NCBI GenBank assembly: GCA_022819605.1
Contig: JAJEGW010000017.1
Coordinates: 1-64,000, forward strand
Reading direction: 5' to 3'
Source: Silicimonas sp.
Lineage (GTDB): Bacteria > Pseudomonadota > Alphaproteobacteria > Rhodobacterales > Rhodobacteraceae
Length of the DNA: 64,000 nucleotides
The notes beneath the pieces were generated by a model. That model saw only the letters and a list, made by a program, of their open reading frames with translations. It made no database searches and was not told where the DNA came from. The translations under genes were made by a program, and so were the position numbers. Below are positions 1 through 8,676 of this stretch, piece by piece (positions within the stretch are counted from its first letter, which is position 1; each line of letters begins with the position of its first letter).

Positions 1-66
1 TGGCATGGCGACGTTTGGGCGGTCGAAAGATCGAGCAGGGCGAAAGCCGATCTGCGTCCCGCGTGA
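1..66 (+). CDS. Possible C-terminal fragment of an upstream gene
   Basis: Frame 1 is open from the first base and ends at TGA (64-66), giving 21 residues that end in ADLRPA. A strong hairpin follows 35 bases later, as expected after the end of a rightward gene. The fragment is too short to identify and two other frames are also open here, so this is a tentative call. Confidence 0.25.
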   Translation, partial: WHGDVWAVERSSRAKADLRPA

Positions 67-100
67 TGTTCCACACGAAAGTCCGATGTTCAGGACATGT

Positions 101-126
101 GCGCCCAACCTTCATCGGTTGGGCGC
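101..126 (+). terminator. Strong hairpin, probable transcript end
   Basis: A perfect 10-bp inverted repeat, GCGCCCAACC and GGTTGGGCGC, encloses the 6-base loop TTCATC. Only a weak pyrimidine stretch follows, so it is not a textbook intrinsic terminator. It lies between the presumed end of a rightward gene and the end of the leftward OsmC-like gene and could serve either. Confidence 0.5.
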
Positions 127-178
127 TTCCCGTGCGTCAACCCTTCTTTGTAAGCCCCGGAAACTGCCACGTGGTTTC

Positions 179-628
179 TTACGGCAGGTGAACCACCACG
201 TCCGATTTTACCGAGTTGGCAATGAAGCAGTGCTCGTGGGCGGCGTGATGAAGTTCGCGTATCTTTCCAGGTTCCGGGGCGGTTCCCGTCCAGACAGTCT
301 CGGGATGGAGGTCGACGCGGGAGATCCAGGGATGTGGGGAGCCTTCCATTTGGCCGACGGCAGCATCGCGATAGGATGCCGCCTGCAAACCGGCTTGCCG
401 CGCGAGATCCAGAAACCAGAGCATGTGGCATGACGCGACCGCGGCCACGAAGGCCTCTTCCGGATCGATGGCCGCTGCATCAGAATAGGGTTGCGGGACC
501 GATATCGGCGACGGCGAGGCGCGGACGACGGCACCGCCGTCGAATGCCCAGTCATGGGCCCGGGAGTAGCGGCCACGCGCGAAGTCGCCCTCGCATGTCC
601 AGCGAATCGAAGCAGTGTATTCATGCAT
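179..628 (-). CDS. OsmC/Ohr family peroxiredoxin-like protein
   Basis: A 149-residue protein of the OsmC family, whose members reduce organic hydroperoxides in the cytoplasm with a pair of reactive cysteines. Both expected cysteines are visible: C67 in VASCHMLWFL and C134 in HEHCFIAN. The start is the ATG encoding MHEYTASIRW, where family similarity begins; the frame stays open upstream but that part resembles nothing. It is monocistronic and divergent from lysA, with about 150 bases between the starts. The subgroup (OsmC, Ohr or YhfA-like) cannot be settled by eye. Confidence 0.85.
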   Translation of the reverse strand: MHEYTASIRWTCEGDFARGRYSRAHDWAFDGGAVVRASPSPISVPQPYSDAAAIDPEEAFVAAVASCHMLWFLDLARQAGLQAASYRDAAVGQMEGSPHPWISRVDLHPETVWTGTAPEPGKIRELHHAAHEHCFIANSVKSDVVVHLP

Positions 629-782
629 GGCTTGATCTTCTCGCCGGACAGGGTGGATGTCCAACGCTTTCCTATAGCGGACGCTCGTTCTGCGAAGCCT
701 GCATTCTGGCCGCATTGCGGTCGAATGTTGCGCCGTGACGCGCATCTGATATGACGATTTGCCGGGTCTCGAGGAAACACGG

Positions 783-2054
783 ATGGACCATTTTCTTTAT
801 CGCGACGGCGTCCTGCATGCCGAGAACGTGCCCCTTCCCGAGATCGCGACGGAGGTGGGGACGCCGTTCTATGTCTATTCGACGGCGACCCTGGAACGGC
901 ATTACCGCCTGTTCGACGAAGGCATGGCCGGCATGGACCACCTTGTCTGCTACGCCATGAAGGCGAACTCGAACCAGGCCGTGCTCGCGGTAATGGCGCG
1001 ACTTGGAGCGGGCGTCGATGTCGTGTCGGGCGGCGAGTACCGAAGGGCCGTCGCGGCAGGTTTCCCGGGAGAGCGGATCGTTTTTTCGGGCGTGGGAAAG
1101 ACCGGGGACGAAATGGAGCTGGCACTGTCCGGCGGCGTACGGCAGATCAATGTCGAGAGCGAACCCGAATTGCGCAGACTCTCCGAAGTTGCCGTTCGGC
1201 TTGGAGTGACTGCGCCGATTGCCATTCGGATCAATCCCGACGTGGATGCGCGGACGCACGAGAAGATCGCGACCGGCAGATCCGAGAACAAGTTCGGTGT
1301 TCCGATCAGCCGCGCGAGAGAGATCTATGCGGAGGCCGCCGGTCTGCCCGGCATAGACGTGACGGGCATCGACGTCCATATCGGTTCGCAGTTGACGGAT
1401 CTTGCCCCCTACCAGCGAGCCTATGCGAAGGTGGCGGAACTGACCCGCATGCTGCGGTCCGACGGCCACGACATACGGCGACTGGATCTCGGGGGCGGAT
1501 TGGGAATTCCCTACGAGCGATCAAATGCCGCGCCGCCGCTTCCGGTCGAGTATTGCGAAGTGATCAGGAACACCGTCGGGGATCTGGATTGCGAAATCGA
1601 GATCGAGCCGGGGCGGCTCATCGCGGGGAATGCAGGGCTGCTTGTTGCGCGGGTCATATACGTCAAGTCCGGCCAGGATCGCGAATTCCTGATCCTGGAT
1701 GCTGCAATGAATGATCTGGTTCGCCCTGCCATGTACGGGGCCCATCACGACATTGTGCCCGTGGCCGAGCCCGTTCCTGGAACCGAGCAGGCAACATACG
1801 ATGTCGTGGGTCCGGTTTGCGAATCTGGGGACACCTTCGCACGTGGTCGGGAAATGCCGCATGTCGCGGAAGAAGATCTCGTTGCGTTCCGCTCGGCGGG
1901 CGCTTACGGGGCGGTAATGGCATCGGAATACAATTCCAGGCCCTTGATTCCCGAGGTTTTGGTCAGCGAAGGCCGGTTTGCAGTGATCAGGACGCGTCCG
2001 GCATTTGACGAAATGATCAATCGCGATATCATCCCGGCATGGCTCAAGGGGTAG
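783..2054 (+). CDS. lysA: Diaminopimelate decarboxylase
   Basis: A 423-residue fold-type III PLP enzyme that decarboxylates meso-diaminopimelate to L-lysine, the last step of lysine synthesis. The PLP lysine is K60 in CYAMKANSN, the glycine-rich phosphate-binding loop is LDLGGGLGIP, and the C-terminal substrate motif CESGD lies in VGPVCESGDTF. Length is normal for the family. I start at the ATG of MDHFLYRDG, preceded by AGGA; a TTG eight codons upstream is possible but poorer. The TIGR02302-type gene follows 32 bases downstream, a common alphaproteobacterial pairing. Confidence 0.96.
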   Translation: MDHFLYRDGVLHAENVPLPEIATEVGTPFYVYSTATLERHYRLFDEGMAGMDHLVCYAMKANSNQAVLAVMARLGAGVDVVSGGEYRRAVAAGFPGERIVFSGVGKTGDEMELALSGGVRQINVESEPELRRLSEVAVRLGVTAPIAIRINPDVDARTHEKIATGRSENKFGVPISRAREIYAEAAGLPGIDVTGIDVHIGSQLTDLAPYQRAYAKVAELTRMLRSDGHDIRRLDLGGGLGIPYERSNAAPPLPVEYCEVIRNTVGDLDCEIEIEPGRLIAGNAGLLVARVIYVKSGQDREFLILDAAMNDLVRPAMYGAHHDIVPVAEPVPGTEQATYDVVGPVCESGDTFARGREMPHVAEEDLVAFRSAGAYGAVMASEYNSRPLIPEVLVSEGRFAVIRTRPAFDEMINRDIIPAWLKG

Positions 2055-2086
2055 GCAGGTCCTGCCCCAAGAAGGAACCAGGACCT

Positions 2087-4633
2087 ATGACCGGTCGAGG
2101 CGAACTTCCTCCGGAGGTCGGGCTGCGGCTCAGGTGGCCGCTGGCCCTGACCATGATCGGCCTGTTTGCCGAACGTGTTGCGCGCGCGTTCTGGCCGTTC
2201 TGGACCGTGCTGCTGTTCGCATGTTCGGCCTTGTTGCTCGGCATGCACGAGGTTCTCTTGCTGGAAGTTGCGTGGGCGTTAGGAATTCTGGTGGCGCTGG
2301 CAGCGCTGGTCACTTTCGGCATTGCCGTGCGCCGGTTCAGGTTCCCGAAGCGCGGGGAGGCACTTGACCGGCTCGATGCGACCTTGCCGGGCCGACCGAT
2401 CGCGACCGTGGCTGACCGGCATGCCATCGGCGCAGGCGACGCCGGATCCGAGGTGATCTGGCAAACCCATGTCGGACGCATGGCGAGACGCCTGGACGAG
2501 GCCCGGGCGGTTGAGCCGGATCTCAGGCTTTCCCGTTTTGACCTGTTCGGGGTTCGCTATGTTGCGCTTCTCTTCCTCACGGTCGGACTGCTGTTCGGGT
2601 CGTTCCTGAAAGTTGGCACCTTGGGCGAGGTCATGCTTGATGAACAGGTACTGGCCCTGGAGTCCTCCTGGGAAGGTTGGGTCGAGCCGCCAGGCTATAC
2701 CGGGCGACCAAATCTCTACCTCAACGACATCAAGCAGGCTCGGCTCGCGGTTCCCGCGGGCAGCCTGGTGACGATCCGCCTTTATGGGGGCGTCGGCGAC
2801 CTGACACTGCACGAAACCGTGTCGGGCCGAACCAAGGACGTGCCGTCCGCAAGCGATCCGTCGCAAAGCTTCAACGTCAACCGAAGCGGCGAGATCAGGA
2901 TCGACGGTCCGGGCGGCCGGGAATGGACCATGGATGCCGAAGCGGATCTAGCGCCGGAAATAGAATTTGCCGGACCGGTGGCGCGCAGCGAAGGCGCGCG
3001 CATGGAGGCGCCCTTCGCTGCCCGGGACGACTATGGAGTCGTTGGCGGGTGGATCGAATTGAATCTCGACGAAGAGCAGGTTGACCGTCGATACGGTCTG
3101 GCGCTGGATCCCGAGCCACGCGAACCGATCATGCTTGAATTGCCGCTGACGATCGCGGGCGACCGGTCCGAATTCACTGAAACCGTGGTCGGCGAGTTTT
3201 CGCGCCATCCGTGGGCCAATCAGCCCGTTCGTGCGCAACTGGCGGCACTTGACGATGCCGGTCAGCAAGGGGTGTCCGAGCCGCAGTCCGCGGTCCTGCC
3301 GGGGCGGCGGTTCTTCGACCCCCTCGCCAAGGCGATCATCGAGGGGCGACGCGACCTTCTCTGGAACAGGGCGAATGCCGGGCGCGTGGCGCAGGTTCTC
3401 AGGTCCGTGTCTTACAAGCCGGAAGGCGTATTCCGCTCCGCGACCGACTTCATGATGCTCCGGTTCATTGTCAGGCGCCTGGAAGCGCGGGCCACGCTGG
3501 ACGGGCTGGACGACTCTTCCGTCGAGGAGATCGAGGATGCGCTCTGGAACCTGGCGGTGCGGATCGAGGAGGGCGATCTATCGGACGCCCTGGCACGATT
3601 GCGGCGGGCAGAGGAGCGCCTAGCCGAGGCGATGGAAAGCGGCGCGAGTGACGATGAGATCGCGGACCTGATGCGGGAACTTCGAGAAGCCATCCAGGAC
3701 TACCTGCGTCAGCTCGCCGAGCAGCAGGGAGAAAGGCAGAACCAGCAGTTCGCCGAGGGCGAGGCCATGGAGATCGGCCCCCAGGAACTGGATGCTCTCC
3801 TCGACCAGCTGCAGGAACTGATGGAACAAGGGCGCATGGCCGAGGCAGCGCAACTCTTGGAGCAGTTGCGCAGGATGATGGAGAACAGCTTCGCCTCTCG
3901 CGGCCAGCCGTCGCCTGGACAGCAGGCAATGGAAGGTCTGGCCGAGACCCTGCGCGAGCAGCAAGGGTTGTCGGACGAGGCGTTTCGCGACTTGCAGGAA
4001 CAGCGTGGCGGCGGCCAGGCGGGCCGGTCCCTCGGCAATCTGGGGCGGGAAGGAAGTGACGGCGAAGGACTGCGTCACGGTGAGGGCGGGCAGCAAGGCC
4101 AAGGCGGACAGCAGGGCCAGCAGCAGGGGGGCGACGGGAGCAGCCTCGCAGACCGTCAGCTGGCGTTGCGACAGGAACTCAACCGGCAGATGCAGAACCT
4201 GCCGGGCGTCGGCACGCCGGGAGGAGACGCGGCTCGCGAATCGCTCGGAAGAGCCGGAGACGCGATGGACCTGGCGGAAGAGGATCTCCGGAACGAGGAT
4301 TTCGCCGGTGCGCTGGAAGATCAGGCCGACGCGATCGAGGCATTGCGCGAAGGGATGCGAAATCTGGCCGATCAGATGGCGCAGCAGGGGCAGAATCAGG
4401 CCGGCCAGCAGGGTGCCGGCAACGACTGGAACAATCCCGGTGCCAACCGCGATCCCTTGGGGCGTGACTCCGGACGCGGGAGCCGGTTCGGAACCGAGGA
4501 GCATTTGCTGCAGGGCAATGACCTTCAGCGAAGGGCTCGCGAGATTATGGATGAACTGCGCCGCCGCTCAGGCGAGATGGAACGCTCGGAAGAGGAACGT
4601 GACTACCTGAGGCGCTTGTTGGAGCGGTTCTGA
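2087..4633 (+). CDS. TIGR02302-type membrane protein (DUF4175), Q/G-rich
   Basis: An 848-residue protein of the alphaproteobacterial low-complexity family usually encoded after lysA. Two hydrophobic segments lie near residues 15-70 and a third near 150-175; after the third, a long, probably periplasmic, region follows. The second half is acidic and helical with many EELREA-type repeats, then becomes Gln/Gly-rich (for example QQGQGGQQGQQQGG near residues 665-680), and ends with the charged RRRSGEMERSEEERDYLRRLLERF-type tail typical of the family. The start is an ATG after GAAGGAACCAGG; an earlier in-frame ATG would overlap lysA. The function is not established; a cell-envelope role is only a guess from topology. 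Confidence 0.85.
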   Translation: MTGRGELPPEVGLRLRWPLALTMIGLFAERVARAFWPFWTVLLFACSALLLGMHEVLLLEVAWALGILVALAALVTFGIAVRRFRFPKRGEALDRLDATLPGRPIATVADRHAIGAGDAGSEVIWQTHVGRMARRLDEARAVEPDLRLSRFDLFGVRYVALLFLTVGLLFGSFLKVGTLGEVMLDEQVLALESSWEGWVEPPGYTGRPNLYLNDIKQARLAVPAGSLVTIRLYGGVGDLTLHETVSGRTKDVPSASDPSQSFNVNRSGEIRIDGPGGREWTMDAEADLAPEIEFAGPVARSEGARMEAPFAARDDYGVVGGWIELNLDEEQVDRRYGLALDPEPREPIMLELPLTIAGDRSEFTETVVGEFSRHPWANQPVRAQLAALDDAGQQGVSEPQSAVLPGRRFFDPLAKAIIEGRRDLLWNRANAGRVAQVLRSVSYKPEGVFRSATDFMMLRFIVRRLEARATLDGLDDSSVEEIEDALWNLAVRIEEGDLSDALARLRRAEERLAEAMESGASDDEIADLMRELREAIQDYLRQLAEQQGERQNQQFAEGEAMEIGPQELDALLDQLQELMEQGRMAEAAQLLEQLRRMMENSFASRGQPSPGQQAMEGLAETLREQQGLSDEAFRDLQEQRGGGQAGRSLGNLGREGSDGEGLRHGEGGQQGQGGQQGQQQGGDGSSLADRQLALRQELNRQMQNLPGVGTPGGDAARESLGRAGDAMDLAEEDLRNEDFAGALEDQADAIEALREGMRNLADQMAQQGQNQAGQQGAGNDWNNPGANRDPLGRDSGRGSRFGTEEHLLQGNDLQRRAREIMDELRRRSGEMERSEEERDYLRRLLERF

Positions 4634-4763
4634 ACCTGCCAGCGACCGTGGGGCCTTTGGCACATGCGCAGCAGCGAGATGCGCTTGGGCTTACCTGCGT
4701 AAACCGAACCAGAACCTGTGCAGGTCGCGGTCAGGGGATGCGGTGTGGACCTCAGTTTCCTGG

Positions 4764-5273
4764 TTACCTGCCAAGCACTCCGTTCAGCCAGCCCAGGAAC
4801 GCGTTTGCGGCTTCCAGGTAGGACTGGAGCGGGCCTTCCGTATTGGGATAGGTATGCGAAATCGCCGGCGCGCGCAGGTAGATTGCGACCAGGAGCCCAA
4901 CCAGGGCCGCCATCATGAGCAGCAGGGGCAGGACAGCGCGAACCCTGCCACTGCGTCTCTCTTTGGCGGCTGACTTCCCCGAGGCTTTCGGACGCCTGTC
5001 AGGAGCCGCATCTCCGAATGTTGAGTGAACTTCGTCGGGGGAACTCCCGTTGGACTTCGATGCCTGCGCGCGCCGCAGCGAGAGTTCGCGTTCGGCTTCT
5101 TCCCTCAGGACTTGGAGCGCGGCACGGTCGATGGTGAGTGGTTGCATCGCATCCGCGTCTTGCCTGCCAGTTTCCGCGATTGCATCTGAATGGTCTTCGG
5201 ACCTCGGACTCGGATCGTCCGTCCGGGCGCGATCCCTTTCCGCGCTGTCGGCCGATTCCTGCGCCAGGGTCAC
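4764..5273 (-). CDS. Single-pass membrane protein, C-terminal part of a split zinc-ribbon protein
   Basis: A 169-residue protein started by GTG. It has an acidic, probably disordered N-terminus, a helical stretch TIDRAALQVLREEAEREL, a basic segment, one membrane helix (about residues 113-133, VLPLLLMMAALVGLLVAIYL) and a short tail. The LREEAERE-plus-membrane-helix arrangement matches the C-terminal part of the MJ0042-type zinc-ribbon proteins of Rhodobacterales, which are normally one chain. Here the zinc ribbon is encoded by a separate upstream frame whose TGA overlaps this GTG as GTGA. This could be gene fission with translational coupling, a real frameshift or an assembly error. Confidence 0.7.
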   Translation of the reverse strand: MTLAQESADSAERDRARTDDPSPRSEDHSDAIAETGRQDADAMQPLTIDRAALQVLREEAERELSLRRAQASKSNGSSPDEVHSTFGDAAPDRRPKASGKSAAKERRSGRVRAVLPLLLMMAALVGLLVAIYLRAPAISHTYPNTEGPLQSYLEAANAFLGWLNGVLGR

Positions 5274-5425
5274 GGCCTCACACCCGTTCCTTGCGCCCTG
5301 CGCAACGCGACGGTCTCACACCAGGTATGCTTGCAGTGCAAACACTTCAATTCTTGGTCACGCATAGGGACCATGGCCTCTTCGAACCCGCATTCGGACC
5401 CGCAGTCTTTGCACGTCAGCCGCAT
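5270..5425 (-). CDS. Small zinc-ribbon protein, MJ0042-like, 51 aa
   Basis: A 51-residue frame starts at ATG (5423-5425) after CAGGAA and ends at TGA (5270-5272), overlapping the GTG of the downstream membrane protein by three bases. The product begins MRLTCKDCGSECGF and contains a second pair in LKCLHCKHTW, so it has the CxxC...CxxC...W pattern of the MJ0042 finger found at the N-terminus of many alphaproteobacterial membrane proteins. It probably binds Zn and was once continuous with its neighbour. It is short and easily missed by automatic calling. Confidence 0.65.
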   Translation of the reverse strand: MRLTCKDCGSECGFEEAMVPMRDQELKCLHCKHTWCETVALRRAQGTGVRP

Positions 5426-5788
5426 GAATTGAGTTCCTGAATCGAGGAATTGAGCCAGTGCCGCATTCGCAAAGCCAGTTTCTCCAAAGGGTCAACTCCG
5501 CCTGTTCGGGAGGCCGTCAGCAATGTAGCCTTGCCCTCAAGGGCACACAACCGCCGCCGCGAAGGTGTTGATTGCGGGACTCATGCACAGTCCTGCCAGC
5601 GGAACATCTGCCCGGTCGCCGCAAACTGTCGGTCCAAGTGATGTCGGATGCACGGGCAATTCTCGGCACAATTTCCTGCTGGCGGGTCCGCTCGGTCGGC
5701 ATATGTTTGTGCCCAGCGCATCGAGCGGTTGACCCGGCTTTCGAACAAAGATGAACGGGCCCGCCAGAAATGAGAGGGAAAGAAGACC
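5426..5788. other. 363-base divergent intergenic region
   Basis: This stretch separates the leftward zinc-ribbon gene from the rightward SDR gene. I see no convincing gene. GAATTGAG occurs twice just upstream of the zinc-ribbon start (near 5427 and 5448). A TTGACC hexamer at 5729-5734 could be a -35 element for the SDR gene, but no good -10 lies 16-18 bases beyond it. Confidence 0.5.
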
Positions 5789-6559
5789 ATGAAGCCTTAC
5801 ATGAAGCGATTTTCGGTCAAGGGACGGCGGGCACTGGTTACAGGAGCCTCAAAGGGGATCGGTTACGAGATCTGCAGCGTCCTCGCGGAAGCCGGAGCCG
5901 ACGTTGCAGCGGTGGCCCGTGACTCCGAAGGACTTGCCGAAGCCCGCGCGGCTGTGGAGCAGTCCGGGCGGGAGTGCCTTGCGATCGAGGCGGAACTCGA
6001 GACCATCGCGGGGCCGAGGGATGCGGCACGAGCGGCGCTTGAACACTTCGGCACGATCGATATCCTCGTTAACAACGCAGCCACCACGACACCTGCTTCA
6101 CTGCTGGATGCCGCAGTGGAAGATTGGGATCGGATGATGGCGGTGAACCTGCGGGCGCCGTTTCTGCTCGCACAGGCACTTGCACCGAAAATGATCGCGC
6201 AGGAACGCGGCAAGATCGTTAACATCTCGTCGCAGACCAGCGTCGTGCTGATCCCCGATCACTGTGCATACGCGGCTTCCAAGAACGGCCTGAATGCTCT
6301 GACGAAAGCCATGACTTGCGAGTGGGCGCAGTACAACATCCAGTGCAACGCCATCTGCCCGACGGTGATCTTGACACCGATGGGCGAGCGTGTCTGGGGC
6401 CAACCCGAAAAGGGCGATCCGATGAAGGCAAAGATCCCGGCAGGGCGCTTCGGACTTCCAGTGGAAGTAGCCGACTTGGTCCTCTACCTTTCCTCGCCTG
6501 CGTCCGACCTGGTCAACGGTGACTTGCTGATGCTGGATGGCGGGTACACCGCACTCTAG
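5789..6559 (+). CDS. SDR family NAD(P)-dependent oxidoreductase
   Basis: A 256-residue classical short-chain dehydrogenase. The cofactor motif is TGASKGIG (about residues 18-25), followed by the NNAAT structural motif, the catalytic serine in NISSQTS and the YxxxK pair in YAASKNGL. It most resembles gluconate 5-dehydrogenase/2-deoxy-gluconate 3-dehydrogenase-type enzymes, but the substrate cannot be read from sequence. The start ATG follows GAGGGAAAGAAG. The gene converges on the xylitol dehydrogenase-like gene and their stop codons share the palindrome CTAG (6556-6559). A sugar or polyol oxidation role fits the neighbouring importer. Confidence 0.88.
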   Translation: MKPYMKRFSVKGRRALVTGASKGIGYEICSVLAEAGADVAAVARDSEGLAEARAAVEQSGRECLAIEAELETIAGPRDAARAALEHFGTIDILVNNAATTTPASLLDAAVEDWDRMMAVNLRAPFLLAQALAPKMIAQERGKIVNISSQTSVVLIPDHCAYAASKNGLNALTKAMTCEWAQYNIQCNAICPTVILTPMGERVWGQPEKGDPMKAKIPAGRFGLPVEVADLVLYLSSPASDLVNGDLLMLDGGYTAL

Positions 6560-7599
6560 TCGGGATCCGAGATCTCGATCTGCACCTTGACTGCAGAGGC
6601 TGGAGCATTTCGGGCAAAGTCGAACGCCGTGACGCTCTCCCTGAATTCGTAGAGGTCGGTGATCAGCGGATCAACGTTGATCGTGCCGGAAGCCAGCATG
6701 TCCACGGTGCGCGGGTAAACGTGTGCATAGCGAAAGACGTGCTCGACGTGTGCTTCCTTGATCTGCGCCGCGAGTACGTCGTACGCGATGGGGACGCCAG
6801 GCATTCCGATGAAGACGACCGTGCCGCCTGGACAGAGGCATTCGAAGACGCCGGCGGCTGCCTCACCGTTGCCCGATGCCTCGAAGATGACATCTGCACC
6901 CCAGCCATCGGTTTCGCGCCGGACGACTTCGGCCAGGTTCTCGCTTCGAACATTGACGGGAACCACCGGCCCGAGCCCGGCAGCCAATTCCAGCTTTGGC
7001 TCTTGGACGTCGCTTACGATCACCCGGCTGCACCCGGCAGCGAGCGCCGCAAGCACCGTGACCATGCCGATCGTGCCGGCCCCGATCACAACGGCCAAAG
7101 CGCCCGGGGATATCTGCGCCTTGGTTGCAGCGTGGACGCCCACCGCAAGCGGTTCGACCATGGCCCCGGCAGCATACGACACGCTGTCCGGCAATCTGAA
7201 AGTGAAGTCTGCAGGGTGTACGACGGTTGGCCGCAGCACGCCGTGAACCGGCGGTGTCGCCCAGAAGCGCACGGAGGGGTCTAAGTTGTACTTGCCCAGG
7301 CGGGTGGCGCGGCTGCACGGGTCGGGAATGCCTGGCTCCATGCAGACCCGGTCGCCGACGGAAAGGGATGCGACAGCAGCGCCCGTTTCAACGACTTCAC
7401 CGGATGCCTCGTGCCCTAGAACCATGGGCTCCTTCACTATGAAGGGTCCGATTTCACCGTGAGCGTAATAGTGAACGTCGCTCCCGCAGACGCCCACGCG
7501 GCGGAGCGCAATGCGCACGTCGTGCGGGCCGAGCGACTCCTCGATGGCGATGTCGCGCAGTGCCAGTTCATCCTTGCGTTCAAGCACAAGGGCCTTCAT
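6556..7599 (-). CDS. Xylitol/sorbitol dehydrogenase-like medium-chain dehydrogenase
   Basis: A 347-residue zinc-type MDR enzyme, closest by eye to NAD-dependent xylitol dehydrogenase (D-xylulose reductase). Catalytic-zinc ligands are seen in [10 protein letters not shown] and LGHEASGEV, and the Rossmann motif is VIGAGTIGM. The structural-zinc loop is degenerate: where other members have four cysteines, this one reads [20 protein letters not shown], as in a known subgroup. It is the last gene of a leftward set (ATPase, permease, binding protein, dehydrogenase), 76 bases after the binding protein, suggesting it oxidises the imported polyol or its product. Confidence 0.88.
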   Translation of the reverse strand: MKALVLERKDELALRDIAIEESLGPHDVRIALRRVGVCGSDVHYYAHGEIGPFIVKEPMVLGHEASGEVVETGAAVASLSVGDRVCMEPGIPDPCSRATRLGKYNLDPSVRFWATPPVHGVLRPTVVHPADFTFRLPDSVSYAAGAMVEPLAVGVHAATKAQISPGALAVVIGAGTIGMVTVLAALAAGCSRVIVSDVQEPKLELAAGLGPVVPVNVRSENLAEVVRRETDGWGADVIFEASGNGEAAAGVFECLCPGGTVVFIGMPGVPIAYDVLAAQIKEAHVEHVFRYAHVYPRTVDMLASGTINVDPLITDLYEFRESVTAFDFARNAPASAVKVQIEISDPD

Positions 7600-7675
7600 G
7601 CGTCATTCCTCCCGTTGCGAAAGAACGCGGCCGGCCCTGCAGCCGACCGCGCCTGAGTGGTTGGAACGATCCCCC

Positions 7676-8659
7676 TCAGCGACCCATTTTGGGTCGGGAA
7701 TAGCGGTTCGCGTATTCCAGGATCTCGTCGGTATCGGACCACCGGTCGACCATCACGAAGGAACCGCCCCAGACCTGCGGCACCTCCTCACCCTTACTGT
7801 GGGCGACAAATGCATCGGCTACAGCGACACCGCTGTCATCGATCGGACGAAGCACCGAAGCGGTCAGCCAGCCTTCTTTCATGGCGGTTATTTCGTCGCC
7901 GGTGCCGCCAAATCCCATGGTCAGGATTTCCTCAGACTTGCCCATTTGCCGAACGACCTGTGCGGCGCCGAGACCGATGGTCGTGGACATGCCGTAGATG
8001 AGGTTGATGTCCGGATGGGCGGCCAGCATGTTCTGCGCGGCGTCATATGCCTTGGCACGGTCGAAGTCAGTGTAGGGTCCCATGACGACTTCGATGTCTG
8101 GATGCTGCTCGACCACGCTGAGGAACCCACCGCCGCGCTCGTCGCTGACCACGCCTGGCGCTCCTCTGAGGATCAGGACCTTGCCCTTGCCGCCGAGCTG
8201 TTCGGCCGCCCACTCGCCGGACTTGACGCCGCCAGGATAGTGAGCAAACGCGATGTAGCTCATTGCCCGTGCGGCTTCGTCCTCGTGGGGTGTCGTGAAA
8301 TTGTAGACAACGGTTGGGACGCCCGCCTGCTTGAGCTTGCGCAGAGCCGGAATCGCGGCCTCGAACTCAGTCGGACCAAGGAAGACGTAGTCGACACCGC
8401 CCGCGATGACCGATTCGACCTGTGCAAGCTGACCAGCATGATCGACATGGCTGGCAACGGCAAGCTGCTGGACTTCAAAGTCGACCCCGAGTTCCTCGAG
8501 ACGACCCTGCATCGACCAGAAAACACGTTCCCAGGCATCAGAGATATCGAATGACGGCGAGAGATAGGCGATCCGCATCGTTTCGGCTTTCGCCGCTGGC
8601 GGGGAAAGTGCGAAAACCGCAAGCGCGGCAGCCGCGATGAACATACGACGTAACATCAT
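7676..8659 (-). CDS. Periplasmic sugar-binding protein of an ABC importer
   Basis: A 327-residue type I periplasmic binding protein (Peripla_BP_4-like). It begins MMLRRMFIAAAALAVFAL and has a cleavable signal peptide with a probable cut after AAKA, then the ribose/TorT-like opening MRIAYLSPSFDISDAW. The start is the first of two ATGs after GGGAGGT. The same frame stays open far upstream through the permease gene, but that is not coding. It lies 17 bases after the permease. The ligand is unknown; the operon suggests a pentose, hexose or polyol. Confidence 0.9.
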   Translation of the reverse strand: MMLRRMFIAAAALAVFALSPPAAKAETMRIAYLSPSFDISDAWERVFWSMQGRLEELGVDFEVQQLAVASHVDHAGQLAQVESVIAGGVDYVFLGPTEFEAAIPALRKLKQAGVPTVVYNFTTPHEDEAARAMSYIAFAHYPGGVKSGEWAAEQLGGKGKVLILRGAPGVVSDERGGGFLSVVEQHPDIEVVMGPYTDFDRAKAYDAAQNMLAAHPDINLIYGMSTTIGLGAAQVVRQMGKSEEILTMGFGGTGDEITAMKEGWLTASVLRPIDDSGVAVADAFVAHSKGEEVPQVWGGSFVMVDRWSDTDEILEYANRYSRPKMGR

Positions 8660-8676
8660 GAAAAGGTACCTCCCTG

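Noticed and set aside
5..433. 142-codon rightward frame at the left edge
   Set aside because: It crosses a strong hairpin and overlaps the OsmC-like gene antisense; the composition is not protein-like.
7511..8554. 347-codon rightward frame opposite the binding protein gene
   Set aside because: Antisense shadow of a well-supported gene; no domain or ribosome site.
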